Source: Lottiidibacillus patelloidae (lineage in GTDB: Bacteria > Bacillota > Bacilli > Bacillales > SA5d-4). Taken from it: DNA of 64,000 nucleotides. The notes under the pieces were generated by a model, which was not told where the DNA came from, searched no databases, and saw only the letters and a program-made list of their open reading frames with translations. Below, in pieces: positions 27,980 through 38,392 of this stretch; the first letter of the stretch is position 1, and the number at the start of each line of letters is the position of its first letter. The stretch is taken from NCBI RefSeq assembly GCF_002262935.1, contig NZ_NPIA01000001.1, positions 558,001 to 622,000 of the forward strand. Direction: 5' to 3'. The position numbers and the translations under genes were made by a program.

Positions 27980-28522
27980 ATGGAACATTCTTTTCATGCT
28001 ACGACAATATTTGCCATTCAACATAATGGGGAATGTGCAATGTCAGGTGATGGTCAAGTAACATTCGGTAATGCTGTAGTTATGAAACATACTGCACGAA
28101 AAGTTAGAAAACTTTACCAAGGGAAAGTGATAGCAGGCTTTGCAGGTTCTGTTGCGGATGCTTTTACATTGTTTGAAAAGTTTGAAAGCAGACTTGAAGA
28201 ATTTAATGGGAATTTGCAACGTGCAGCTGTCGAATTAGCTAAAGAATGGCGAAGTGATAAGGTGCTTCGTAAACTTGAAGCAATGTTAATTGTCATGAAT
28301 AAAGAACATCTCTTATTAGTTTCAGGTACTGGAGAGGTTATTGAACCAGATGATGGAATTTTAGCCATTGGCTCCGGAGGGAATTACGCATTGTCAGCTG
28401 GCCGAGCGCTAAAACAATATGCAGATCACTTAACTGCAGTAGATATAGCGAAAGGTGCTTTAAATATCGCTGGTGATATTTGTGTATATACAAATAAAGA
28501 GATAGTTGTCGAGCAGTTATAA
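27980..28522 (+). CDS. hslV: HslV (ClpQ/CodW) peptidase subunit
   Basis: A 180-residue proteasome-type peptidase of the HslUV ATP-dependent protease. Conserved segments are [23 protein letters not shown], split here as [10 protein letters not shown] and [20 protein letters not shown], and the GSGG motif [19 protein letters not shown]. The N-terminus is [17 protein letters not shown], 8 bp before the ATG, leaves no doubt about this start. The likely nucleophile after processing is Thr8; the start differs from the N-terminal serine reported for B. subtilis CodW. Confidence 0.95.
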   Translation: MEHSFHATTIFAIQHNGECAMSGDGQVTFGNAVVMKHTARKVRKLYQGKVIAGFAGSVADAFTLFEKFESRLEEFNGNLQRAAVELAKEWRSDKVLRKLEAMLIVMNKEHLLLVSGTGEVIEPDDGILAIGSGGNYALSAGRALKQYADHLTAVDIAKGALNIAGDICVYTNKEIVVEQL

Positions 28523-28541
28523 AATCATTGGAGGGTGAACA

Positions 28542-29933
28542 ATGAAAAATACGATGACGCCTAGGCAAATTGTTGAACAACTAAACAAGTATATTATTGG
28601 TCAAGAAAAAGCGAAGAAATCAGTAGCAATAGCTTTGAGGAATCGCTATAGACGTAGTTTGTTAAATGAAACGCTAAAAGAAGAAATTGCACCAAAAAAC
28701 ATCTTAATGATTGGTTCAACTGGTGTAGGTAAAACAGAAATTGCTCGCCGATTAGCAAAGCTTGTTGGTGCGCCGTTCATCAAAGTTGAAGCAACTAAAT
28801 TCACTGAAGTTGGCTATGTTGGTCGTGATGTAGAATCAATGGTTCGAGATTTAGTGGAAACATCAATTCGTATGGTAAAAGAGGCGAAGATGGAACAAGT
28901 GATGGACAAAGCGACTGAGAATGCAAACAAACGTCTTGTTGAACTTTTAGTTCCCTCTAAGCAAAAAAAGCAACAGATGAAAAACCCTTTGGAGATGTTT
29001 TTTGGTGGAAATACTGCTGCTCAACAGCATGAGCCTGAAGATAAGGAAGAAGAGAACATCGTTCATCGCCGCCAACAAATTAGACAACAATTAGCACTAG
29101 GTGAGCTTGAAGATCACTTAGTTACTATTGAAGTGGAAGAACAACAACAGTCAATGTTTGATTTAATGTCCAATGCGGGTATGGATCAAATGGGCGCAAA
29201 TATGCAAGATATGCTTGGAAACTTAATGCCAAAAAAGAAAAAGAAAAGAAAGTGCACTGTTCGTGAAGCGCGCAAGGTACTAAAGCAAGAGGAAGCGCAA
29301 AAACTAATTGATATGGATGAAGTGCACCAAGAAGCAATTTATATAGCGGAACAATCTGGGATTATCTTTATAGATGAGATTGATAAAGTAGCTGGGAAAA
29401 GCCAAGGTGGTTCTCCCGATGTATCAAGAGAAGGTGTGCAGCGAGATATTTTGCCAATTGTTGAAGGGTCGACAGTAAATACGAAATACGGTCCTGTGAA
29501 AACAGATCATGTTCTTTTTGTTGCTGCTGGAGCTTTCCATATTGCGAAACCATCGGATTTAATTCCTGAATTACAAGGGAGATTTCCAATCCGTGTAGAA
29601 TTGCAAAACTTAACGGTAGATGACTTTGTGAAAATATTAGTTGAACCACAATTCTCACTTTTAAAACAATATGAAGCTCTTTTAAAAACAGAAGGTATAA
29701 ATATAAAATTTTCTGACGAAGCTATTCGTAAGATTGCGACAATTGCTCAAGAAGTGAATCAGGAAACTGATAACATAGGTGCTCGAAGGTTACATACAAT
29801 TATGGAGCGTTTACTAGAAGATTTATCTTTTGAAGCGGACACACAAATTGAATTAACAATTACACCAGAATATGTTGAAGAAAAATTAGCGAACGTAGCA
29901 AAAAATCGAGATTTATCACAATTTATTCTTTAG
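28542..29933 (+). CDS. hslU: HslU (ClpY/CodX) AAA+ unfoldase
   Basis: A 463-residue ATPase that unfolds substrates for HslV. Walker A is GSTGVGKT at 58-65, the pore loop is [10 protein letters not shown], Walker B is [12 protein letters not shown] and sensor/arginine-finger parts appear in [11 protein letters not shown]. An intermediate (I) domain lies at about 110-245 and includes a basic KKKKKRK stretch. TGGAGGGTGAACA precedes the ATG, 19 bp after hslV. Confidence 0.97.
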   Translation: MKNTMTPRQIVEQLNKYIIGQEKAKKSVAIALRNRYRRSLLNETLKEEIAPKNILMIGSTGVGKTEIARRLAKLVGAPFIKVEATKFTEVGYVGRDVESMVRDLVETSIRMVKEAKMEQVMDKATENANKRLVELLVPSKQKKQQMKNPLEMFFGGNTAAQQHEPEDKEEENIVHRRQQIRQQLALGELEDHLVTIEVEEQQQSMFDLMSNAGMDQMGANMQDMLGNLMPKKKKKRKCTVREARKVLKQEEAQKLIDMDEVHQEAIYIAEQSGIIFIDEIDKVAGKSQGGSPDVSREGVQRDILPIVEGSTVNTKYGPVKTDHVLFVAAGAFHIAKPSDLIPELQGRFPIRVELQNLTVDDFVKILVEPQFSLLKQYEALLKTEGINIKFSDEAIRKIATIAQEVNQETDNIGARRLHTIMERLLEDLSFEADTQIELTITPEYVEEKLANVAKNRDLSQFIL

Positions 29934-29969
29934 GAAAAAGCTTTTCAAAGTGAACAGGAGGAGAAAAAA

Positions 29970-30749
29970 ATGGATTTACTTACAAAAACGAGTATGATTA
30001 ATGCAATGTTACAAAAAACAGGGGGAAAACCTGTAAACTTTAAAGAAATGGCAACAACTTTACGCGATGTTATTGAGGCTAATACGTTTGTGTTAAGCAG
30101 ACGTGGGAAGTTGCTTGGTTATGCAATTAAGCAAGAGATTGAAAATGAAAGAATGAAAAAAATGCTGGAAGAGCGCCAATTCCCAGCTGAATATACAAAC
30201 AGCTTATTTAATATTACAGAAACTTCATCTAACTTAGATATCACGAGTGAATATACAGCATTTCCAGTTGAAAATGGAGATTTATTTAAAGAAGGCCTAA
30301 CGACGATTGTCCCTATTATCGGTGGTGGTGAACGCTTAGGAACATTAATCTTAGCTAGAGTGACAGATTCGTTCTCTGACGATGATTTAATTTTAGGAGA
30401 ATACGGTGCTACTGTAGTAGGTATGGAAATTCTTCGCGAAAAAGCAGAAGAAATTGAAGAAGAAGCTCGTAGCAAAGCTGTTGTACAAATGGCAATTAGC
30501 TCATTGTCATATAGTGAACTTGAAGCAATCGAGCACATTTTCGAAGAACTTAATGGAAAAGAAGGTTTATTAGTTGCTAGTAAGGTAGCTGACCGTGTAG
30601 GTATTACTAGATCGGTTATCGTAAATGCACTCCGTAAATTAGAAAGTGCTGGAGTTATTGAGTCTCGTTCGCTTGGTATGAAAGGAACGTACTTAAAAGT
30701 TCTTAATGATAAGTTCCTACTTGAACTAAGTAAATTAAAAACAAACTAA
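29970..30749 (+). CDS. codY: GTP- and branched-chain amino acid-responsive repressor CodY
   Basis: A 259-residue global regulator of stationary-phase and nitrogen genes. The N-terminal GAF domain (about 1-155) senses isoleucine, leucine and valine. The C-terminal winged helix-turn-helix reads [23 protein letters not shown] (about 203-225) and recognises AATTTTCWGAAAATT. CAGGAGGAGAAAAAA precedes the ATG. It ends the xerC-hslV-hslU-codY operon; a terminator follows. Two candidate targets lie in this window at 14745 and 17305. Confidence 0.98.
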   Translation: MDLLTKTSMINAMLQKTGGKPVNFKEMATTLRDVIEANTFVLSRRGKLLGYAIKQEIENERMKKMLEERQFPAEYTNSLFNITETSSNLDITSEYTAFPVENGDLFKEGLTTIVPIIGGGERLGTLILARVTDSFSDDDLILGEYGATVVGMEILREKAEEIEEEARSKAVVQMAISSLSYSELEAIEHIFEELNGKEGLLVASKVADRVGITRSVIVNALRKLESAGVIESRSLGMKGTYLKVLNDKFLLELSKLKTN

Positions 30750-30761
30750 TAGATAGTTAAT

Positions 30762-30797
30762 AAGAGGCTGGCACTTGTGTCCCGGTCTCTTTTCTTT
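30762..30797 (+). terminator. Intrinsic terminator after codY
   Basis: AAGAGGCTGG (30762-30771) pairs with CCGGTCTCTT (30782-30791) with two G-U pairs, followed by a T-rich run. Confidence 0.8.
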
Positions 30798-30885
30798 TTC
30801 TCAAAAACTTAATGGGTATATTATGAAAAAAATGGCTACAATAGTATTAGGTTTTTTGAAACTATTATTTTGTAAAAAAATCTAG

Positions 30886-30915
30886 TTGCACGCCCCTAAG
30901 CAATTATGTTATAGT
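30886..30915 (+). promoter_or_regulatory. Sigma-A promoter of rpsB
   Basis: TTGCAC (30886-30891) and TATAGT (30910-30915) with 18 bp spacing. The transcript would start near 30922, leaving a leader of about 107 nt. Confidence 0.7.
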
Positions 30916-30921
30916 TACTAA

Positions 30922-31028
30922 CGGTGTTAAATACACACGTCTACGGATTTAGGCATTGGTGCTGCTAGTTCAGTCTTGCTTAAATATGAAATAGACGGAG
31001 GATAAAAAACCATAAGGAGGTGTTGAGG
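30922..31028 (+). promoter_or_regulatory. rpsB 5' leader, probable autoregulatory RNA
   Basis: The leader contains CACACGTCTACGGATTTAGG early and AATAGACGGAGGATAAAA late. CGTCTA and TAGACG are complementary and would close a multi-helix element just before the rpsB ribosome binding site (AAGGAGGTG). Position and layout suggest S2 feedback control, which I infer and cannot confirm from sequence alone. Confidence 0.45.
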
Positions 31029-31754
31029 ATGGGAGTCATTTCTATGAAACAGCTTTTAGAAGCTGGGGTACACTTCGGACATCAAACTCGTCGTTGGAAC
31101 CCAAAAATGGCACGTTACATCTTCACGGAAAGAAACGGAATTTATATTATTGATCTTCAAAAGACGGTCAAGAAAGTTGATGAAGCTTATAACTTCATTA
31201 AAAGTGTTGCTGCTGAAGGCGGTAAAGTATTATTTGTTGGAACGAAAAAGCAAGCTCAAGAAGCAATTAAAGAGGAAGCAATTCGTTCAGGTATGTACTA
31301 TGTTAACCAACGTTGGTTAGGTGGTACTTTAACAAACTTCTCTACTATCCAAAAGCGTGTACAACGTTTAAAGAAAATTGAGCAAATGGAAGTTGACGGA
31401 ACTTTTGAAGTTCTACCTAAGAAAGAAGTTGTTGGTCTTAAAAAAGAACAAGAACGTCTTGAAAAATTCTTAGGTGGAGTTAAAGATATGAACGGTGCAC
31501 CAGATGTACTATTCATCGTTGACCCACGTAAAGAACGCATTGCAGTTCAAGAAGCTCATAAATTACACATTCCTATCGTTGCTATCGTTGATACTAACTG
31601 TGATCCTGATGAAATCGATTATGTGATTCCAGGTAATGACGATGCAATCCGTGCGGTAAAACTTCTTACTGCTAAAATGGCTGATGCTATTATTGAAGCT
31701 AACCAAGGTGAAGCTGAAGAAGTTGCAGAAGAAACTGCTGCATCTGCTGAATAA
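31029..31754 (+). CDS. rpsB: 30S ribosomal protein S2
   Basis: A 241-residue uS2 with the typical [47 protein letters not shown] and an acidic Glu/Ala-rich tail. The open frame starts three codons earlier (TTG 31020), but ATG 31029 matches the family start and is correctly spaced from AAGGAGG. It is followed by a hairpin and tsf, the usual pair. Confidence 0.97.
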   Translation: MGVISMKQLLEAGVHFGHQTRRWNPKMARYIFTERNGIYIIDLQKTVKKVDEAYNFIKSVAAEGGKVLFVGTKKQAQEAIKEEAIRSGMYYVNQRWLGGTLTNFSTIQKRVQRLKKIEQMEVDGTFEVLPKKEVVGLKKEQERLEKFLGGVKDMNGAPDVLFIVDPRKERIAVQEAHKLHIPIVAIVDTNCDPDEIDYVIPGNDDAIRAVKLLTAKMADAIIEANQGEAEEVAEETAASAE

Positions 31755-31768
31755 GCGATAAAACAAAT

Positions 31769-31812
31769 AAAGGGTGGTAAAGGTTAAAAATTACCTTTTA
31801 TCACCCTTTTTT
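31769..31812 (+). terminator. Hairpin between rpsB and tsf
   Basis: A long stem (left arm 31769-31786, right arm 31791-31809) with a small bulge, followed by T6. As tsf lies 47 bp further on with no clear promoter of its own, this is probably a partial terminator setting the S2 to EF-Ts ratio. Confidence 0.75.
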
Positions 31813-31856
31813 AAAAGAAAACTAATAATTACATATTCAATAAGGAGGAATTTACG

Positions 31857-32741
31857 ATGGCCGTTACTGCTCAAATGGTAAAGGAATTACGTGAAAAAAC
31901 TGGTGCTGGAATGATGGATTGTAAAAAAGCACTTACAGAAACTAATGGTGATATGGAAAAAGCGATTGACTTCCTACGTGAAAAAGGAATCGCGAAAGCT
32001 GCTAAAAAAGCTGACCGTATTGCTGCTGAGGGATTAGCTGCAGTTAAAGTTGATGGAAACAAAGCTGTTATCCTTGAAGTTAACTCTGAGACTGACTTCG
32101 TTGCTAAAAACGAAAACTTCCAAGGGTTAGTTCAAGAACTTGCTGGTCACATTTTAACACAAGGACCTGCTACAGTTGAGGAAGCTTTAGAGCAACCATT
32201 AAACGGTACTGGAGAAAAAATCCAAGACTATCTAAATACTAACATTGCGAAAATTGGAGAGAAAATCTCTTTACGTCGCTTCAATGTTGTTGAAAAAGAA
32301 GATGGAGATGCATTTGGTGCTTACCTTCACATGGGTGGTCGTATCGCTGTATTAACATTATTAGGTGGAACAACTGACGAAGACGTAGCAAAAGATGTTG
32401 CAATGCACGTAGCTGCTGTTAACCCTAAATATGTAACTCGTGATCAAGTTTCTGAAGAAGAAGTTGAGCGTGAGCGTGAAGTATTAACTCAACAAGCTCT
32501 TAACGAAGGTAAACCTGCAAATATCGTTGAGAAAATGGTTGTTGGTCGTATTAACAAGTTCTTTGAAGAAATTTGCTTAGATTCTCAAAGCTTCGTTAAA
32601 GATCCAGATCAAAAAGTTGGTAAATATGTAGCTAGCAAAGGTGCTACATTAAAAGGATTCACTCGTTTTGAAGTTGGAGAAGGTATGGAAAAACGTGAAG
32701 AAAACTTTGCTGATGAAGTAATGTCACAAGTGAAAAAATAA
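31857..32741 (+). CDS. tsf: Elongation factor Ts
   Basis: A 294-residue EF-Ts that exchanges GDP for GTP on EF-Tu. The N-terminal UBA-like domain reads [19 protein letters not shown]. The core has [16 protein letters not shown], the segment contacting EF-Tu, and [25 protein letters not shown] precedes the ATG. A terminator separates it from pyrH. Confidence 0.97.
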   Translation: MAVTAQMVKELREKTGAGMMDCKKALTETNGDMEKAIDFLREKGIAKAAKKADRIAAEGLAAVKVDGNKAVILEVNSETDFVAKNENFQGLVQELAGHILTQGPATVEEALEQPLNGTGEKIQDYLNTNIAKIGEKISLRRFNVVEKEDGDAFGAYLHMGGRIAVLTLLGGTTDEDVAKDVAMHVAAVNPKYVTRDQVSEEEVEREREVLTQQALNEGKPANIVEKMVVGRINKFFEEICLDSQSFVKDPDQKVGKYVASKGATLKGFTRFEVGEGMEKREENFADEVMSQVKK

Positions 32742-32751
32742 GTGATTAAAG

Positions 32752-32778
32752 GGGAACACAGTGTGTTCCCTCTTTTTC
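32752..32778 (+). terminator. Intrinsic terminator after tsf
   Basis: GGGAACAC (32752-32759) pairs perfectly with GTGTTCCC (32763-32770) around a 3-nt loop, with a T-rich tail. Confidence 0.85.
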
Positions 32779-32795
32779 AAGATAAAAAGAATTAA

Positions 32796-33539
<744 letters not shown>

Positions 33540-33540
33540 C

Positions 33541-34098
33541 ATGGTACAAGAAATTATGAACGATACGAAAAACCGTATGGAAAAAGCAATTCAATCTTTA
33601 AAGCGTGAATTCACTACTATTCGTACAGGTCGTGCTAATCCTGCAATTTTGGATAAAATTACAGTTGATTATTATGGTGCACCAACGCCACTTAACCAAT
33701 TAGCAACGATTTCTGTTCCTGAAGCTAGACTTTTAGTAATTCAACCATTTGATAAATCAGTTATTGCTGATATTGAAAAACAAATTCAAAAATCAGACTT
33801 AGGATTAACGCCTGCGAATGATGGAAATGTAATTCGTATTGCTATTCCTGCACTAACTGAAGAGCGTCGTAAAGAGTTAGTTAAAGTTGTGAAAAAATAT
33901 GCTGAAGATGCAAAAATTGCAATTCGTAACATTCGTCGTGATGCTAACGATTCTTTAAAGAAAGCTGAAAAAGATGGTGAAATTACTGAAGACGAATTAC
34001 GTCGTCAATCAGATGATGTGCAAAAGCTTACAGATAAACAAATTTCTGAAGTAGATGCTGTTACTGAAAATAAAGAGAAAGAAATCATGGAAGTATAA
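33541..34098 (+). CDS. frr: Ribosome recycling factor
   Basis: A 185-residue RRF that splits post-termination ribosomes with EF-G. The sequence shows [39 protein letters not shown] and the C-terminal helix bundle [18 protein letters not shown]. The frame is open 12 codons further upstream inside pyrH, but ATG 33541, after TTAGGGGGAAATAAC, is the family start. A terminator follows. Confidence 0.97.
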   Translation: MVQEIMNDTKNRMEKAIQSLKREFTTIRTGRANPAILDKITVDYYGAPTPLNQLATISVPEARLLVIQPFDKSVIADIEKQIQKSDLGLTPANDGNVIRIAIPALTEERRKELVKVVKKYAEDAKIAIRNIRRDANDSLKKAEKDGEITEDELRRQSDDVQKLTDKQISEVDAVTENKEKEIMEV

Positions 34099-34128
34099 TA
34101 CCTTTCCATGTAAAATAAAGTATAGAAG

Positions 34129-34158
34129 AAACCCTCTGAATTATAGGGGGTTTTTTTT
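34129..34158 (+). terminator. Intrinsic terminator after frr
   Basis: AAACCCTCT (34129-34137) pairs with AGGGGGTTT (34145-34153) with one G-U pair, then continues as a T8 run. Confidence 0.88.
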
Positions 34159-34252
34159 CACAATCATGCAATGTTGTAAAATAGGACTGTCCTTTTTTAT
34201 AAAGCTTGAAATATAGAGAGCAATAATTTGCTTAGGTGATGGGGGAAAAGTA

Positions 34253-35029
34253 ATGCTTGAGATGTTTACAAAGTGGAGAGCTAATAAAAAGCGATCTGAT
34301 ATAGAGCATAACAGCATTGATGCAACACGTGTACCAAACCATGTAGCTATCATTATGGATGGAAATGGAAGATGGGCGAAAAAGCGTAACCTTCCTAGAA
34401 TTGCTGGTCACGGAGAAGGAATGAAAGTCGTAAAGAAGGTTGCTAAATACTCAAACAAAATTGGTGTGAAAGTGCTAACTGTTTATGCATTTTCAACTGA
34501 AAATTGGAAACGACCAAAAACTGAGATAGATTTTATTATGAAACTACCTGAACAGTTTTTAACATCTTTCCTACCTGAGTTAATGGAAGAAGAAATTCAA
34601 GTCCGAGTCATTGGGGACTTAAATCATCTACCTAATCATACGAGACAAGCGGTAGAAAAAGCGGTAGAACAAACAAAAAATAATAAGCGATTAATATTAA
34701 ATTTTGCACTTAATTACGGAAGTCGTGTTGAAATTCTTAATGCTGTAAAAGGGATTTCAGATGATGTGAAAAATAATAATATTGCGTTAGAGGATATAAA
34801 TGAAGAACTATTTTCAAATTATCTATTAACAAAAGATATTGCAGATCCTGATCTGTTAATTCGGACAAGTGGCGAATTACGTATTAGTAACTTTTTAATG
34901 TGGCAAATTGCCTATTCTGAGTTATGGTTCACTGATGTGTTATGGCCTGATTTCGATGAAGAGCATTTAGCAAAAGCAATTCAAGATTATCAGCAAAGAA
35001 AAAGACGTTTTGGTGGTTTGCAGTCATAG
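34253..35029 (+). CDS. uppS: Undecaprenyl diphosphate synthase
   Basis: A 258-residue cis-prenyltransferase that makes the C55 lipid carrier for cell wall synthesis. The catalytic Asp36 lies in IIMDGNGRWAKKRN. Other conserved parts are YAFSTENWKRP, LNYGSRVEI and RTSGELRISNFLMWQIAYSE. GATGGGGGAAAAGTA precedes the ATG. It heads a unit uppS-cdsA-dxr-rasP with gaps of 9, 31 and 15 bp, all making membrane-linked precursors or processing enzymes. Confidence 0.97.
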   Translation: MLEMFTKWRANKKRSDIEHNSIDATRVPNHVAIIMDGNGRWAKKRNLPRIAGHGEGMKVVKKVAKYSNKIGVKVLTVYAFSTENWKRPKTEIDFIMKLPEQFLTSFLPELMEEEIQVRVIGDLNHLPNHTRQAVEKAVEQTKNNKRLILNFALNYGSRVEILNAVKGISDDVKNNNIALEDINEELFSNYLLTKDIADPDLLIRTSGELRISNFLMWQIAYSELWFTDVLWPDFDEEHLAKAIQDYQQRKRRFGGLQS

Positions 35030-35038
35030 GAGGTTTAC

Positions 35039-35830
35039 ATGAAACAAAGAGTGTTAACAGGAATAATAGCAGGAGCAGCATTTATTGCATTAACTGTATT
35101 AGGTGGATATCCATTTGCAATCTTAGTATGTTTAATGGCTATTATCGGATTAAAAGAATTATTAGCAATGAAAAAGAAATCTATTTTCTCATTATCTGGA
35201 CTAATTAGTGTTCTTATTCTGCTCGTGCTAGTTATTCCTAATGACTACTTTTCACAACTAGATTTACACCTTAATGTGTTCAATATAGTTGTTATCGGTA
35301 CTTTAGCGTTATTAATCATAACGGTGTTAAGTAAAAACGAATATACTTTTGAAGATGCAGCAGTGTCTTTATTAACTATTTTGTATGTTGGGTACGGTTT
35401 TCACGCTTTCCTAGATGTTAGATTAAATGAAAATGGTTTACCAATGTTATTCTTTATTCTATTTATGATATGGGCGACTGATTCTGGGGCTTATTTTGTT
35501 GGGAAATCGCTAGGAAAAACAAAACTTTGGCCCGCAATTAGTCCAAACAAAACAATCGAAGGGTCACTAGGGGGAGTCTTTGCTGCTGTAATTGTAGCTG
35601 TAGTTTTCCAAATGATCCAACCTTTATTTGATTCAATGGCATATGTATTAGTAATTGCAATTATCGTTGGGGTATCTGGTCAACTTGGAGACCTCATTCA
35701 ATCAGCATTTAAAAGATATTATGGTGTGAAAGATTCCGGGACTTTATTACCGGGACACGGTGGAATTTTAGACCGTTTTGATAGCACTATTTTTGTTTTT
35801 TCTCTTTTATATGTATTACAACTGATATAA
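35039..35830 (+). CDS. cdsA: Phosphatidate cytidylyltransferase
   Basis: A 263-residue integral membrane enzyme making CDP-diacylglycerol, the branch point of phospholipid synthesis. About eight hydrophobic segments are visible. The family signature near the C-terminus, YYGVKDSGTLLPGHGGILDR followed by FDS, is intact, as is SPNKTIEGSLGGV. Its ribosome binding site (TAGGAGGTTTAC) overlaps the uppS stop. Confidence 0.96.
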   Translation: MKQRVLTGIIAGAAFIALTVLGGYPFAILVCLMAIIGLKELLAMKKKSIFSLSGLISVLILLVLVIPNDYFSQLDLHLNVFNIVVIGTLALLIITVLSKNEYTFEDAAVSLLTILYVGYGFHAFLDVRLNENGLPMLFFILFMIWATDSGAYFVGKSLGKTKLWPAISPNKTIEGSLGGVFAAVIVAVVFQMIQPLFDSMAYVLVIAIIVGVSGQLGDLIQSAFKRYYGVKDSGTLLPGHGGILDRFDSTIFVFSLLYVLQLI

Positions 35831-35861
35831 CTGCATGTACTAATAAGAAAGGAGCAGTGCA

Positions 35862-37010
35862 ATGAAAAAAATTAGCTTATTAGGAGCGACAGGGTCAATC
35901 GGAACACAGACATTAGAAGTACTACGCGCTCATCCTGAAAAGCTTTCATTAGTAGCTCTTTCTCTAGGCAGAAACATTTCATTAGGTTTAAGTATTATTA
36001 ATGAATTTAAGCCGAAACTAGTTTGTGTTTTGGAACAGGAAGATGCAAAAAACTTACAGGAATTAGCTCCTAGTGGTACAAAAATTATATTTGGAGAAGA
36101 AGGATTGGTTGAAGTGGCAACCTATCACGAAGCAGATACAGTCGTAAATGCTGTTATTGGTAGTGTTGGCTTACTTCCTACACTCGCTGCAATTAGAGAA
36201 AGAAAAAACGTAGCGATAGCCAATAAAGAGACGCTAGTTACAGCTGGTCACCTCGTTATGGGTGAAGCTAACAAATACGGTGTTAACTTATTACCCGTAG
36301 ACAGTGAACATTCTGCAATTTTTCAATGTTTAAATGGAGATAGAAATAATGATATATCTAGATTAATTTTGACAGCTTCAGGTGGGAGTTTTCGTGATAA
36401 AACACGAGAGGAGTTACAAGGTGTTACGATAGAGGATGCACTAAATCATCCGAATTGGTCAATGGGTGCGAAAATTACAATTGATTCAGCAACAATGATG
36501 AATAAAGGGTTAGAAGTGATTGAAGCACACTGGCTTTTTAATATGCCTTATGAAAAAATTGATGTACTATTACATAAAGAAAGTATAATTCATTCCTTAG
36601 TGGAGTTTTCTGATAATAGTGTTCTGGCTCAGCTTGGTACACCAGATATGAAAGTACCAATCCAATATGCATTAACATATCCTAATCGTTATAATGTAGA
36701 AAATTCTGAACAGCTTCAATTATGGCAGTTGGGAACACTTCACTTTGAAAAAATGGATGTCAATCGTTTTAAATGTTTAGACTTTGCATTTGAAGCAGGT
36801 CGCATAGGCGGAACAATGCCAACAGTATTAAATGCGGCGAATGAAATTGCAGTAGACCGCTTTTTAAAAGGGGAAATTTCATTTTTAGCAATTGAAGAAC
36901 TAATTGAAAGAGCAATGGAAATGCATAATGTTTTACCACACCCTTCATTAGAGTTAATTCAAGAGGTAGATCAGAAAACGCGAGAACGTGTAAGATCACT
37001 ACAAATATAA
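35862..37010 (+). CDS. dxr: 1-deoxy-D-xylulose 5-phosphate reductoisomerase
   Basis: A 382-residue NADPH-dependent enzyme giving 2-C-methyl-D-erythritol 4-phosphate, the committed step of the MEP isoprenoid pathway feeding UppS. The dinucleotide loop is GATGSIG at 8-14. Active-site regions are [29 protein letters not shown] and [34 protein letters not shown] precedes the ATG. Confidence 0.97.
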   Translation: MKKISLLGATGSIGTQTLEVLRAHPEKLSLVALSLGRNISLGLSIINEFKPKLVCVLEQEDAKNLQELAPSGTKIIFGEEGLVEVATYHEADTVVNAVIGSVGLLPTLAAIRERKNVAIANKETLVTAGHLVMGEANKYGVNLLPVDSEHSAIFQCLNGDRNNDISRLILTASGGSFRDKTREELQGVTIEDALNHPNWSMGAKITIDSATMMNKGLEVIEAHWLFNMPYEKIDVLLHKESIIHSLVEFSDNSVLAQLGTPDMKVPIQYALTYPNRYNVENSEQLQLWQLGTLHFEKMDVNRFKCLDFAFEAGRIGGTMPTVLNAANEIAVDRFLKGEISFLAIEELIERAMEMHNVLPHPSLELIQEVDQKTRERVRSLQI

Positions 37011-37025
37011 AGGTGGGGAACGAGA

Positions 37026-38291
37026 GTGAATACTGTAATATCAATTATTATTATTTTAGGTGCGCTCATATTTTTTCATGAATTAGGTCATTTATGGTTT
37101 GCTAAACGAGCAGGAATTTTATGTAGAGAATTTGCAATTGGATTCGGTCCGAAAGTTTTTTCATTTAAAAAGAATGAAACGACATATACAATTCGTTTAT
37201 TACCTTTAGGTGGATTCGTCCGAATGGCTGGGGAAGATCCAGAAACGGTTGATGTTAAACCTGGTCAACGAATAGGCTTAATATTCAATGAAGCAGGAAA
37301 AGTTTCTAAAATTATAATTAACAACAAAGAAAAACATCCCAATGCGAAAATAATCACTGTTGAGAAAGCAGAACTTGAACATAAGCTAATCATTGAAGGA
37401 CAATCGCTTGATGAAGAAGTAGTAGAATATAAAGTCGATGAACGATGTGACTTTATTATTGATGAACAGCCATACCAAATAGCGCCGTATAATCGTCAGT
37501 TTGGTTCAAAAACATTATGGCAGCGTACGCTTGCAATTGCTGCTGGACCATTAATGAACTTTGCTCTAGCTCTCGTTATTCTAGCTGTTTTTGGATATTT
37601 GCAAGGTCCGCCTATTGATGAACCTATTTTAGGTGAATTAACGGAAGATGGAGCAGCGGTTCAAGCGGGATTAAAAGAAGGCGATAGAGTCTTACAAATT
37701 GAAGAAAATAAAATTGAATCATGGGAAGACTTAGTCAATATCGTTAGTGAAAACCCAGAAAAAGAATTAACATTTTCTATTTTAAGACCTAGCACAGAAG
37801 AAGAGATGGAAATCAATGTGACACCAGGCACAAGAGAGATGGAAGATGGCAATACTCGCGGGTATATTGGTGTTTACATGCCAACAGAACAGTTATCCAT
37901 TTTTGGGGCTATCTATTATGGCTTTGATCAAACTGTTTTTATTACAAAGCTTATTTTTAAAGCTTTAGGTGGATTAGTTACAGGAGATATTGGCTTTGAT
38001 CAATTATCGGGACCAGTAGGGATTTATAAATTTACCGATGTAGCTGCGCAACAAGGCATTTACGTATTAATGAAATGGGCTGCAATGTTAAGCATTAACT
38101 TAGCAATCTTTAACCTATTACCTTTGCCAGCATTAGATGGTGGGCGACTATTATTTTTAGGTGTAGAAGCTGTAAGAGGGAAGCCAATTGATCCACAAAA
38201 AGAGGGTATCATTCATTTTATTGGATTTGCCTTATTAATGCTGTTAATGTTAGTAGTCACATGGAATGATATTCAAAAGTTTTTCTTGTAA
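37026..38291 (+). CDS. rasP: Site-2 protease RasP (RseP homologue)
   Basis: A 421-residue intramembrane zinc metalloprotease. The first membrane helix carries HELGH (His18, Glu19, His22) and a later one carries NLLPLPALDGGRLLF with the third zinc ligand. A PDZ domain lies at about 190-275 (LTEDGAAVQAGLKEGDRVL). In B. subtilis, RasP cleaves anti-sigma factor RsiW, FtsL and signal peptide remnants. The start is GTG 37026, after AAGGTGGGGAACGAGA. It is last in the uppS unit. Confidence 0.95.
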   Translation: MNTVISIIIILGALIFFHELGHLWFAKRAGILCREFAIGFGPKVFSFKKNETTYTIRLLPLGGFVRMAGEDPETVDVKPGQRIGLIFNEAGKVSKIIINNKEKHPNAKIITVEKAELEHKLIIEGQSLDEEVVEYKVDERCDFIIDEQPYQIAPYNRQFGSKTLWQRTLAIAAGPLMNFALALVILAVFGYLQGPPIDEPILGELTEDGAAVQAGLKEGDRVLQIEENKIESWEDLVNIVSENPEKELTFSILRPSTEEEMEINVTPGTREMEDGNTRGYIGVYMPTEQLSIFGAIYYGFDQTVFITKLIFKALGGLVTGDIGFDQLSGPVGIYKFTDVAAQQGIYVLMKWAAMLSINLAIFNLLPLPALDGGRLLFLGVEAVRGKPIDPQKEGIIHFIGFALLMLLMLVVTWNDIQKFFL

Positions 38292-38303
38292 AATCATCTA
38301 ACT

Positions 38304-38360
38304 GAGAGCACCAACGGGATTAGATGTTGAATTGTCAAACTCCGGTGTTCTCGCTTTTTT
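38304..38360 (+). terminator. Terminator after rasP
   Basis: GAGAGCACC (38304-38312) pairs with GGTGTTCTC (38344-38352, one G-U) and T6 follows at 38355. The 31-nt loop can form further weak pairs. No T-box motif for proline was seen here. Confidence 0.75.
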
Positions 38361-38392
38361 ATTAAAAAGAAGTAGAATTTTGAGGTGGAACT

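Noticed and set aside
38292-38392. Possible T-box before proS
   Set aside because: The gap holds a terminator hairpin but no GGTGGNACCGCG-type core and is too short for a full T-box.
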